A stretch of 30,410 nt of DNA from CAUTVF01 sp963541805 (GTDB lineage Bacteria; Pseudomonadota; Alphaproteobacteria; Rs-D84; CASDRH01), in contig CAUTVF010000003.1 in NCBI GenBank assembly GCA_963541805.1, forward strand, positions 1-30,410, given 5' to 3'. The notes beneath the pieces were generated by a model. It was not told the origin of the DNA and ran no database searches. It saw only the letters and a program-made list of their open reading frames with translations. Made by a program: the position numbers and the translations under genes. This document shows, piece after piece, positions 8,071 through 15,863 of this stretch. How positions within the stretch are numbered: the stretch's first letter is position 1; the number at the start of each line of letters is the position of its first letter.

Positions 8071-9882
8071 TTACTTTTTTATAATCTTTGTTTTAATCGA
8101 TGAGTTTACTGATTTATATTTATTCTTTATCTGTGTCCACAAAGTTCCAGTTATAAATTTTGAAAATCCAATATTCCAAATGCTGAATGTATTTTTTATG
8201 TTTTTAATTAGATCAAATATATTCAACATTATTAAGCCAAACATCAATATCAACAACATATTTGCAAAGCCTTTTGTTCCTGATATCGTTGCTTCCGGAT
8301 TTATAGATTTACCGTTTTGTCGTATCTCATAATGTAAATGCGGTCCTGTTGATTTTCCAGTTGATCCAACAAAACCGATAATTTCACCCTGTTTTACTTT
8401 TGATCCCAAATTAAACTTGTCAGAAAATTTGCTTAAATGCGCATAAACTGTTGAATATGTAGGACTATGTTTTATTGCTAATTTGTTCCCATAAATATTA
8501 TTTTCATCCCAATTTTTAAACTCTATTACTCCGTCCGCTGCTGCAGGAACTGGTGTCCCTTCTGGCATTGCTAAATCAATTCCTCCATGAAATGATTTTT
8601 TTCCTGAAATAGGGTCTAATCTGTATCCAAAACGAGAAGTAATACGAGCTTTTTTTAAAGGCATCCTATCAATTTTTTTGTCTTGTTTATTGTTGTCTTT
8701 GAAATTAATATAATCCCTGTCCTCAGTAAATAATATATCATGTAATTTATCACCTTGATTTTTGACATTTGTTTCAATATTTGTGAAAGCATCTTTTTTA
8801 AATCCAATCGATGATACATCAATCATATAATACAAACTAAGGTATAAGACACTTAAACTGAACGAATATACAAACATGTGAACCGTAATACCAATTAATG
8901 TATCAAAAGAAATTGATACTAAAGACTTGCTGATTTTAAACATTCCCCCAACTGCCCATGACATAATAGTAAAAGGTGTTAATAATAATAAAAATCCAAT
9001 TGATATCACCACCTCTAATATTTCAATAAGTGTATGCCATCCAAGCATAAAGAATATTATAATTATGCTAACACCGATTAATTTATTAAATATATTCCAA
9101 TCCATTTGAACAATATTTGCACCTGCAGATATGCCGGTTAGGAGCATAGTTTGAAAATTCCAAATAATGCAAATTAGTTCATTTTTGACATTGCTTTGAT
9201 ACTCAGTGACTGCATTATTATTCGTTATTTCTCTAATAAAATCGTTCTTATTTTTGTATTCTTTAATTGCACTAATTAAGAATTTTGGAGCTTCGGTATT
9301 TTTCACTAACTTATCACATCTATCTATATCAACGACTGATGATATTACGGTTCTTGCAAAGAAAGTTGAACTTGATATCGCAGGATTAACGACATATTTG
9401 ATAATACCTGAAATTTTAAAAGAATAAATTAAAGCAATTGCAAGTATAATCTTAAATGCTTTCATAATTACTGTTTTCCACCAACCTTGTGGATCAAATT
9501 TGATATCTCCCGTTCCAAATTTTTTAAAAAACATTTCAATTAACAACCAGAATGCAAAAGCAAACGTCATAACCACAATAGATATATTTGAAAAAAAGTA
9601 ATAAAGTCTATAAGATAAAAAATACATAATATTCCAAACATTATCTAATATTTGACAATGCCAACAAGTAAGCGGATTTGTGATTAAGCATTTTGTGTTG
9701 GTTTGGATATTATTTAAATCACATCCACTGATTTTTAAATACCACTGTTCAAATGTCATGCCGGCCGGCCATGTATAATCACGAAATATAAAAATAATCG
9801 CAAGTATTAAAATTAAATACTTTGCAAATTCAAAAAGTAAACCTTTTGCAAATGATGTTATATGTTTTATTACTTTTTCCAT
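8071..9882 (-). CDS. VirB6-like T4SS protein with an embedded M23 (LytM-type) peptidase domain
   Basis: Residues 1-35 hold a membrane segment. C73-W-H-C76 precedes the VirB6 core (membrane segments from about 80 to 355, with YVVNPAISSS and TPFTIMSWA as in the paralogues). Residues about 405-535 form a complete M23/LytM zinc endopeptidase domain: RITSRFGYR, FHGGIDLA (H432, D436), GTPVPAAADG, YAHLSK (H482) and GPHLHYEI (H515, H517). All metal and catalytic positions of the family are present. A further membrane segment (about 538-560) and a basic tail follow, so the domain lies between membrane segments and is expected in the periplasm. There it could cut peptidoglycan cross-links where the secretion channel passes. 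The start overlaps the read-through tail of the preceding gene by 13 nt. Confidence 0.92.
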   Translation of the reverse strand: MEKVIKHITSFAKGLLFEFAKYLILILAIIFIFRDYTWPAGMTFEQWYLKISGCDLNNIQTNTKCLITNPLTCWHCQILDNVWNIMYFLSYRLYYFFSNISIVVMTFAFAFWLLIEMFFKKFGTGDIKFDPQGWWKTVIMKAFKIILAIALIYSFKISGIIKYVVNPAISSSTFFARTVISSVVDIDRCDKLVKNTEAPKFLISAIKEYKNKNDFIREITNNNAVTEYQSNVKNELICIIWNFQTMLLTGISAGANIVQMDWNIFNKLIGVSIIIIFFMLGWHTLIEILEVVISIGFLLLLTPFTIMSWAVGGMFKISKSLVSISFDTLIGITVHMFVYSFSLSVLYLSLYYMIDVSSIGFKKDAFTNIETNVKNQGDKLHDILFTEDRDYINFKDNNKQDKKIDRMPLKKARITSRFGYRLDPISGKKSFHGGIDLAMPEGTPVPAAADGVIEFKNWDENNIYGNKLAIKHSPTYSTVYAHLSKFSDKFNLGSKVKQGEIIGFVGSTGKSTGPHLHYEIRQNGKSINPEATISGTKGFANMLLILMFGLIMLNIFDLIKNIKNTFSIWNIGFSKFITGTLWTQIKNKYKSVNSSIKTKIIKK

Positions 9883-10013
9883 TTATCAATTACTTTACTG
9901 ATTGTTTTTGTTTCAATTCCTTTTAACGCCTTATTTTTAATGTTTTTTAATAATCCTGATAATTCAGATGTAAGACCACTTGTTGGAGTGGAACTTCCCC
10001 CTATAAATGAATT
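9870..10013 (-). other. In-frame coding continuation after the amber codon of the third VirB6-like gene
   Basis: Directly after the TAG at 10016-10014 the same frame stays open for 47 sense codons to a TAA at 9872-9870, which overlaps the next gene by 13 nt. The peptide begins NSFIGGSSTPTSG and ends ISKVIDKWKK. It resembles the tails of two paralogues in the same array, which also follow the last membrane segment with a short glycine motif (LFGGST, ILGGNL) and then a basic amphipathic helix. The codon use matches the surrounding genes. So the TAG probably lies inside the ancestral gene. It may be a nonsense mutation (one change from CAG), a read-through site or a sequencing error. Confidence 0.8.
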
Positions 10014-11735
10014 CTATTCTTTTTCCCATGATTTTATTTTTGTTAAGATATATGAAATAATAATTAATCCAATTATGGTTTGTAGAAAATTAAATCCTGT
10101 AAATTCAGATATATTCATTAAAATAATTTTATTGTATTCATCAGATAGCATCAATTTTTCTAATTCTTCTGAATTTATACCGAACATTATATAACTTATA
10201 AAAGATCCAATAATTGAAGTTAAAATTGACATCATTACTAATTTGACAGCTCCATTTTTAAATATTTGTAATATTTTTAATCTCCAATCTTTAAAATAGG
10301 GTAGTGGAATTGCCCAACCAGATAAATCGAATGGTACTGCCCAACCAAGTAAGGCAAATGGAATAGCAATGGTTGCAAGTCCAATCATCAAAACAACCTC
10401 AATATAATATAGTGTCCATAATAAATTCATAACAATAAAAGAAATTATTATAATGATTGATATAATACTTTTTATTAATCCTCCGCTGCCATATTCCATA
10501 GATGCAACACTTAATGCAATATACATTCTTAGTTGCTCTTCTATTCTGAAAAAAGAACAAATAACATCGTTTGACAAATCAATTGATGTATCTGATTGAT
10601 TTGTTAAAGATTTATTTTTATAAGTTAATCCTGGCAATAATTTTTTCAAACCTGCATCATTTGATGTTCTATCAAACATTTCTTTTTGTCGAAGATATCC
10701 GCATTTTGATTTTTGCCGATTAAAGGATAAAAAGGAATCACTCATTGCAATTGCTGCCCATGTAATCGGTTTATAAACATATGCAATTATTGTTCCATTG
10801 ATATTAAATAAAAACGATATAGCAGCGGCCACAATTAAAATTCTTTTTCCTAATTTGATAAATAATTTTTTTGCGCCGCCTTCATTTGTGATGTTTTCAA
10901 TGTTATTATAATATTCTTGTAAGACATACAATCCTGCAAGTAAAGCCATTAAAGCAAGTATGCCAAACGCCCATTCTTTAAAAATTATATTTGATATAAT
11001 CGTAACAATTTGAAAAGAGAACTCGATTAATTTACAAGTATAACAAAAGTATGCTGTAGTCTCAGAAACTTTTTCATAGTTTTGCCAAGGGTTTAAAAAA
11101 CTCCAATATTGAGGTTTTGGACAATTACTATCTGTTCTCCAGAACAAATTGGTATTTTTACCATTTGCAAATAGAGAATAATTTTTATTGTCTGTCTCTT
11201 TTAAGACGCCGACAGTTTCTCCAAATACATTAATTAATTTATTATCAATTAAGACTATTGGTTGTAAAGCTGCCCTGTATTTATTAAAAAAATTGGATGG
11301 ATTATGATTTTTTTCTACCAAACAATTATCTGCATGCTTATTGAAATAAGAAGATATTGGTAATTCGTCATTTAAATTGTATCCATTCCAGAAATCAATT
11401 TGCGATGTATTTACAGTGTTTGTTGTAAAATAATCTGTTTGAAGTATATTTTTATAACCTGCTTTTTTTGTAATGTAACGATAACTTTTGTTCAATGCAT
11501 TTTTGATCATTGCTGGAGTTAGCGTAATATCAGATATGTCATAATTACTTTGAACAAAGTTTGTAATTAAAAATTGAACTTTTTCAGAATCAATACCATT
11601 ATCATTTAGATAACTTTGTGTTTCTGTTGGAATATTAACATTAGGTTTTGCATATAAATTTGTTTTCATAAAACAAACGATGCAAATTAGAATCATATTA
11701 ATGATATTATGTTTTATTCCTGTATATAGAAACAT
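10014..11735 (-). CDS. VirB6-like T4SS membrane protein, third of array, ended early by an amber codon
   Basis: 573 residues. A signal-like segment ends near 29 (NLYA). It is followed by a periplasmic N-terminal domain (about 30-220) related to that of the next gene upstream (shared NxFGET motif, FGET at 171-174). C231-Y-T-C234 comes next, and then the VirB6 membrane core with YVYKPITWAA and IPFALLGWA. Translation stops at TAG (10016-10014) just after the last membrane segment (IISYILTKIKSWEKE), while the same frame continues for 47 more codons. The start ATG at 11735 leaves 1 nt after the previous gene's stop (TAATATG). M14 is an alternative start. If the truncated form is what is made, only the basic C-terminal tail is lost. 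Confidence 0.87.
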   Translation of the reverse strand: MFLYTGIKHNIINMILICIVCFMKTNLYAKPNVNIPTETQSYLNDNGIDSEKVQFLITNFVQSNYDISDITLTPAMIKNALNKSYRYITKKAGYKNILQTDYFTTNTVNTSQIDFWNGYNLNDELPISSYFNKHADNCLVEKNHNPSNFFNKYRAALQPIVLIDNKLINVFGETVGVLKETDNKNYSLFANGKNTNLFWRTDSNCPKPQYWSFLNPWQNYEKVSETTAYFCYTCKLIEFSFQIVTIISNIIFKEWAFGILALMALLAGLYVLQEYYNNIENITNEGGAKKLFIKLGKRILIVAAAISFLFNINGTIIAYVYKPITWAAIAMSDSFLSFNRQKSKCGYLRQKEMFDRTSNDAGLKKLLPGLTYKNKSLTNQSDTSIDLSNDVICSFFRIEEQLRMYIALSVASMEYGSGGLIKSIISIIIIISFIVMNLLWTLYYIEVVLMIGLATIAIPFALLGWAVPFDLSGWAIPLPYFKDWRLKILQIFKNGAVKLVMMSILTSIIGSFISYIMFGINSEELEKLMLSDEYNKIILMNISEFTGFNFLQTIIGLIIISYILTKIKSWEKE

Positions 11736-11736
11736 A

Positions 11737-13893
11737 TTAATTATTTTGTTTTTTTAAATTAATTACTGTTGTAGTTACACCTACAACTTTGTTATATAAA
11801 CTTTTAAGTTTATCTTTGGTCTCTTTTGCAATCGCGTTTCCCGGTAAATTTCCACCCAATATTCCAAGTAGTTTATCCATATTTCTGGAAATATACCAGA
11901 ACGTTAAAACCATTAACATAATATCTAAAAATGCAAAATCCAAATTGGATTGTCTAGTCGCAATTGTATTAGTGATTGGATTTGTAATAAAATCAATGCG
12001 TCCATACTCAAATGCTTTATCAATTGCCCCAACTGGTATTTCTAAAAAGTTATAATAAACGTATTCCATAAACGTCATCATCAAAGCAATAATAAATGAT
12101 ATAGAAGCAATTGATATCACATTCCCTTTAACACCACTAAAAAACTCGGAAAAAGATAAGTCGATTATATCTTGATCTTTGAATATCCATACAATTAAAT
12201 ACAATGGAATTTTCATAACAATTACTGCTAGATTTACACATAAGTCTATGAAATATAAGAATAATATAAAATTAAATAATATCATAGATATATAAAGGAA
12301 TATTCCAAAAAATGATAAATTAAGAAGAGTTGTCGTTCGATTATAATCGACAAGTAAGGGGGTAAAAATTGCGGCTAGCAATCCAAGCCCTCCCGTCCAA
12401 GGGGTTGTAATTATTCCTATTGTGATATAAAAAACTGGACTTTTGAGTACTGATTGTACTATTCCCCCTGTCGTTTTAGTACTTGGAAGCCATAATTCTC
12501 TAAGAGAGAATGTTGCAAGTATCTCTCCAATTATTTGATGTTTTACCAGAAAATCTCGAACCTCATATATATTGCATAAAATTGATGCAGTATAACTTGA
12601 TAAAATTTTTTCTTGTTCTATTTTGCTGTATTTTAAATCTCCTGTATTATCCAATATTTTATTTCCATCGATTAATTTTTCAGTTTGTGTGAATAAAATA
12701 TTATTATCTTTTATAAATTTTTCCTTTCTCTCATTGTTATCTTCAGAGATATTTTTAATTAATTCGCTTTCTTTGCACGTTTTTTTATTTTTTACACTTC
12801 CGCTTGCATTTAATATTTCTTTGCTTAATGTGACCCCCATTAACATTATTGGTTCCACAGTCCATTTTACGATAAAAGCAGGGTGAACCCACAAAAGAGA
12901 AGTAAAAATTATCACTTTAAACAGCTTTGCTTTGATAAAAGTAAAAAACATTGATTTATAGTCAATATTATTACCTCCTAAATTTATATAATGTTCTTTT
13001 CCAAATGAATATATAAAGCGAAAAGCAAGTACAATCGCAATTATTGACAGTATGTATTTAGAGAAAAATAAGTATATCGTATCTGCAACGTTAAAAAATA
13101 TTTTATTGATCTGTAAGAAATATTTACACGTAGTACACTGTGAAAGTTTTTCAATTTTATCTGCTAATTCATTTGGTTGACAATTTGTTAAATTAAATGA
13201 GATAAAAATAGGATTCATATTAATATTTTCATTTTTGAATTTGCGATTAATTTGTACGCGATATTTAATGAAACTATCTTGATAATTTTTTGTTTTACTT
13301 CTTAAATCTGAATTGATTTTATGAAATACTGCAATAGTCTCCCCAAACATGTTTACTGCTTTCATATTTTCAATACCATCCAACATTATTCCAACGGGAG
13401 CGTCGATTATCGAAAAATTTGCAAATAGATTTGATAATTTCATGTTTTGCTCTGTATCGGTTATACACATTTTATTATTTCCAAAAATAAAATTTCTGGA
13501 TTCCTTATTGAAAATAATACCTTGTGACTTGTTTTTGAAATTTTTATCAAAATTGCTAATTAAACTTTTCTCTGGAAACGAAGCATAAAAGTTATTATTG
13601 ATACTAATTGGAAATTTTGAATATGTGCGCTGTACTTGGATCAAACTAAATATGGCATATGCAACATCTTTTTTTGTTGCTGTTGTACGAAGCAATTTCC
13701 CATCTTCACTCATTATATTGATTAATGTGATGTTAAGTAGATTGGATCTTACTTTGTTTTCTTTCCATCCAAGAGAATTTAAATAGCTTATAGCAGAATT
13801 ACTAAAATTAATATTAAGATCACTTCCGAACAAATTTCCAGTTTGGAAAATAAGAACAAGCAGTAATATAAAAATATTTTTTAAGCTATTCAT
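11737..13893 (-). CDS. VirB6-like T4SS membrane protein, second of array
   Basis: 718 residues. Residues 1-23 are a signal peptide ending LFG. A periplasmic domain of about 210 residues follows, paralogous to the N-terminal domain of the third gene (NMFGETIAVF). C253-T-T-C256 comes next, then membrane segments with the family motif KWTVEPIMLMG, and a second half with PLYLIVWIF in place of the usual P-x-W motif. The tail ILGGNLPGN plus a basic helix ends the protein. The start overlaps the preceding gene by 8 nt (ATGAATAG), so translation is probably coupled. The role is presumed to be the inner-membrane channel of the type IV system. Confidence 0.88.
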   Translation of the reverse strand: MNSLKNIFILLLVLIFQTGNLFGSDLNINFSNSAISYLNSLGWKENKVRSNLLNITLINIMSEDGKLLRTTATKKDVAYAIFSLIQVQRTYSKFPISINNNFYASFPEKSLISNFDKNFKNKSQGIIFNKESRNFIFGNNKMCITDTEQNMKLSNLFANFSIIDAPVGIMLDGIENMKAVNMFGETIAVFHKINSDLRSKTKNYQDSFIKYRVQINRKFKNENINMNPIFISFNLTNCQPNELADKIEKLSQCTTCKYFLQINKIFFNVADTIYLFFSKYILSIIAIVLAFRFIYSFGKEHYINLGGNNIDYKSMFFTFIKAKLFKVIIFTSLLWVHPAFIVKWTVEPIMLMGVTLSKEILNASGSVKNKKTCKESELIKNISEDNNERKEKFIKDNNILFTQTEKLIDGNKILDNTGDLKYSKIEQEKILSSYTASILCNIYEVRDFLVKHQIIGEILATFSLRELWLPSTKTTGGIVQSVLKSPVFYITIGIITTPWTGGLGLLAAIFTPLLVDYNRTTTLLNLSFFGIFLYISMILFNFILFLYFIDLCVNLAVIVMKIPLYLIVWIFKDQDIIDLSFSEFFSGVKGNVISIASISFIIALMMTFMEYVYYNFLEIPVGAIDKAFEYGRIDFITNPITNTIATRQSNLDFAFLDIMLMVLTFWYISRNMDKLLGILGGNLPGNAIAKETKDKLKSLYNKVVGVTTTVINLKKQNN

Positions 13894-15484
13894 TTTTATC
13901 TTTTTGTTTTACAAATAGTGATGTAACATCAACTATTTTTTTAAAATTACTTGTTATAAAACTTTTGAAAAAGCTGAATATATCATTATCTGTACTACCA
14001 CCAAATAATTTTGCAATCTTGGAGTGATTTGAAATTAAGTATATACTTAACAAATTCGTAAGAGCCATAATTAAAAAATTAAACATCTGTAATCTGCTCG
14101 TAATATCTGAATTATTATTTGATATATTACTTATTGTTCCGTTGTATAATGTATAAAATGTTACTTCATTTAACATAACCGCAACAACAAAAACCATACA
14201 AAGTACGGCAATCCCAATTGATGATCCAACAATAGTATTAATTGCTTTCTCAGTATAACTTCTGTCTCCAATGGCCCAAGTCATCGCAATTATCGGAAAG
14301 GCAAACAAAATTATAGACACTGCAAACATTGGTTGTATAAAATAAAATGGAATTAGTAAAATAAACAATAAATATAAAACGTAATATGCAATTGTCATAA
14401 ATATGACAGCGCCCCCAAAAATGGAATATAAAATTAATAATATACATGGTATAAATATCGCAACTATGAACGCAATTAATGGATCTGGTATAAACCACTT
14501 TACGAGGTTAAATATTGTTATTCCAATTCCACAAAGCCATATTACAAATAAAACTGTCAATATATTATCTATAACATTATTTTCTTCATTAAAAGTTGTA
14601 TCGAAGATATTACTTGATTTACTTGTCGATATATTTAATACAATTTTATCTGCATTTTTATCATTTTTTGGTACTTGATCTATCTTATTTTTATTAAAGA
14701 TATATAGCATATAATAAGTTGCCAGTCCCGCATAGCGCTTTGAAAGTATACCAATATCTCGTATCAGACACATTAAATCCAACTTTGTTTGTATTGGAAG
14801 AGAATGAATTAAATTTTGTTTTGTATCCATCTCTTCATATTTTTTAGCATCCATTTCTATTTGAAAATTCGTAATACAATACTGTGACTGTTCCAATTTT
14901 TTATCTATTACATTTATTGGTAACTTAATTATACCTAAATTGATTTTAGGAATAAAATTTTCCGGCTGAATAGTTTGTATCATATCTTTATTATCAACAA
15001 TATTCGTATTTATTTGCTTGATACCATAATTTATAAATTCTCTTGCGACTGAAATACCTCCACTAACTATTGGATCAATTGTCCATTTTATTATATTCTT
15101 CGGTTCTAATGTAAAAACAAGCGTTGTTATAAACACAATACGAATCATTTTTTTAAAAATATCTTTCCAAAATAAATCTAGATTTGAAACTGGATGTGGA
15201 TCCATTTGCATGGCATCGGTTACAACAATTTTAAATAATTTAGAAAGTAATTGAAAAGATAAGCTGACCGCCAAAAAGAACATACATATATCAAATAATC
15301 CCGTGTAAATTCTGTATCCTCCTTGAGATATTGCATCATATAAGATAGAGTAGTATTTACATCCAATACAATTTTGAACTAAATCTCGATTTAATTCGCG
15401 AAATGGAACCGCATGCACTTTATTTGACAAAGTAAATAAAAATAGTAAAACAAAAGATTTAAAGATTTTTACAGAAAACTTCAT
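13886..15484 (-). CDS. VirB6-like T4SS membrane protein, first of array (shortest, closest to a plain VirB6)
   Basis: 532 residues. Residues 1-25 are a signal peptide (ending KVHA), immediately followed by C39-I-G-C42 without an extra periplasmic domain. The core has the motif KWTIDPIVSGG, a soluble loop of about 150 residues, then a block of membrane segments with FPIIAMTWAIGD. The tail is KLFGGSTDND and a basic helix. It lacks the large extensions of the other four and is therefore the best guess for the canonical VirB6. The ATG overlaps the stop of the upstream microprotein (ATGA). The terminal TAG is genuine: the frame beyond it is not coding-like and soon meets another stop. Confidence 0.88.
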   Translation of the reverse strand: MKFSVKIFKSFVLLFLFTLSNKVHAVPFRELNRDLVQNCIGCKYYSILYDAISQGGYRIYTGLFDICMFFLAVSLSFQLLSKLFKIVVTDAMQMDPHPVSNLDLFWKDIFKKMIRIVFITTLVFTLEPKNIIKWTIDPIVSGGISVAREFINYGIKQINTNIVDNKDMIQTIQPENFIPKINLGIIKLPINVIDKKLEQSQYCITNFQIEMDAKKYEEMDTKQNLIHSLPIQTKLDLMCLIRDIGILSKRYAGLATYYMLYIFNKNKIDQVPKNDKNADKIVLNISTSKSSNIFDTTFNEENNVIDNILTVLFVIWLCGIGITIFNLVKWFIPDPLIAFIVAIFIPCILLILYSIFGGAVIFMTIAYYVLYLLFILLIPFYFIQPMFAVSIILFAFPIIAMTWAIGDRSYTEKAINTIVGSSIGIAVLCMVFVVAVMLNEVTFYTLYNGTISNISNNNSDITSRLQMFNFLIMALTNLLSIYLISNHSKIAKLFGGSTDNDIFSFFKSFITSNFKKIVDVTSLFVKQKDKNE

Positions 15485-15717
15485 TTATTTTTATTTTGTA
15501 TTCCTATTAATTTTAAAAAAGTCAATATATCGTTTCTTAAATCCATATAAATTGCTTTAAATGGCGGTACTCCGATTTTTATTGTTGCAATGGTCAAAGA
15601 TATTATAATTGTTACAATTGATATAAATAATATAGCAAATCTTATTTTGAATAAAAAAATGGATACAGAAAATAAAAAAATACACAATGAATAAAAAATA
15701 ATTTTTTGTTTTAACAT
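15481..15717 (-). CDS. Small two-segment membrane protein heading the virB6 operon
   Basis: 78 residues, not recognised. Two hydrophobic segments (about 6-22 and 27-48) are separated by a short basic turn, and the tail GVPPFKAIYMDLRNDIL is amphipathic. In Rickettsiales the virB6 array usually follows virB3 and virB4. This protein is too short and lacks a convincing VirB3 or VirB2 pattern, so I do not assign it. The 4-nt overlap with the first virB6-like gene and the promoter just upstream show that it is part of the operon and probably linked to the secretion apparatus. Confidence 0.7.
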   Translation of the reverse strand: MLKQKIIFYSLCIFLFSVSIFLFKIRFAILFISIVTIIISLTIATIKIGVPPFKAIYMDLRNDILTFLKLIGIQNKNK

Positions 15718-15749
15718 TTTGAAATCTTTAAATTTATGACCGCCTCTCC

Positions 15750-15778
15750 ATTATACAAAGAATAGCAATTTATGGCAA
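15750..15778 (-). promoter_or_regulatory. Near-consensus promoter of the virB6 array
   Basis: On the minus strand TTGCCA (15778-15773) is followed after 17 nt by a perfect TATAAT (15755-15750). Transcription would start near 15743 and run through the small membrane gene and all five virB6-like genes. It is the best sigma70-like site in the window. Confidence 0.7.
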
Positions 15779-15809
15779 GGTTATGTTATCTTACAATTCT
15801 GATGTTGAT

Positions 15810-15838
15810 TTGACTAAAAATTCATTTTGTAGTAAAAT
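15810..15838 (+). promoter_or_regulatory. Near-consensus promoter of the rightward five-gene operon
   Basis: TTGACT at 15810-15815 and TAAAAT at 15833-15838 are separated by 17 nt, with a predicted start near 15845, just before the ATG at 15864. It lies back to back with the virB6 promoter, with about 30 bp between the two -35 elements, so a common regulator could act on both. Confidence 0.65.
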
Positions 15839-15863
15839 CGTATCATAGGGTGAAATATTTATT

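Noticed and set aside
10014..10016. Genome-wide reassignment of TAG to an amino acid
   Set aside because: rpsD, mlaF, the 588- and 326-residue genes and the first virB6 all end in TAG at natural positions.
12510..13786. Several 60-90 codon plus-strand frames across the second virB6-like gene
   Set aside because: They are antisense shadows of hydrophobic segments: the complement of membrane-coding sequence stays open easily in AT-rich DNA.
13886..13888. Possibility that TAG ending the first VirB6-like gene is also an internal amber codon
   Set aside because: The frame beyond it is not coding-like and soon stops, the tail before it is already complete, and the next gene starts in the overlap.
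15481..15717. Assignment of the 78-residue protein as VirB3 or VirB2
   Set aside because: It lacks the VirB3 N-terminal motif and a pilin-like signal and processing region. Position alone is not enough.
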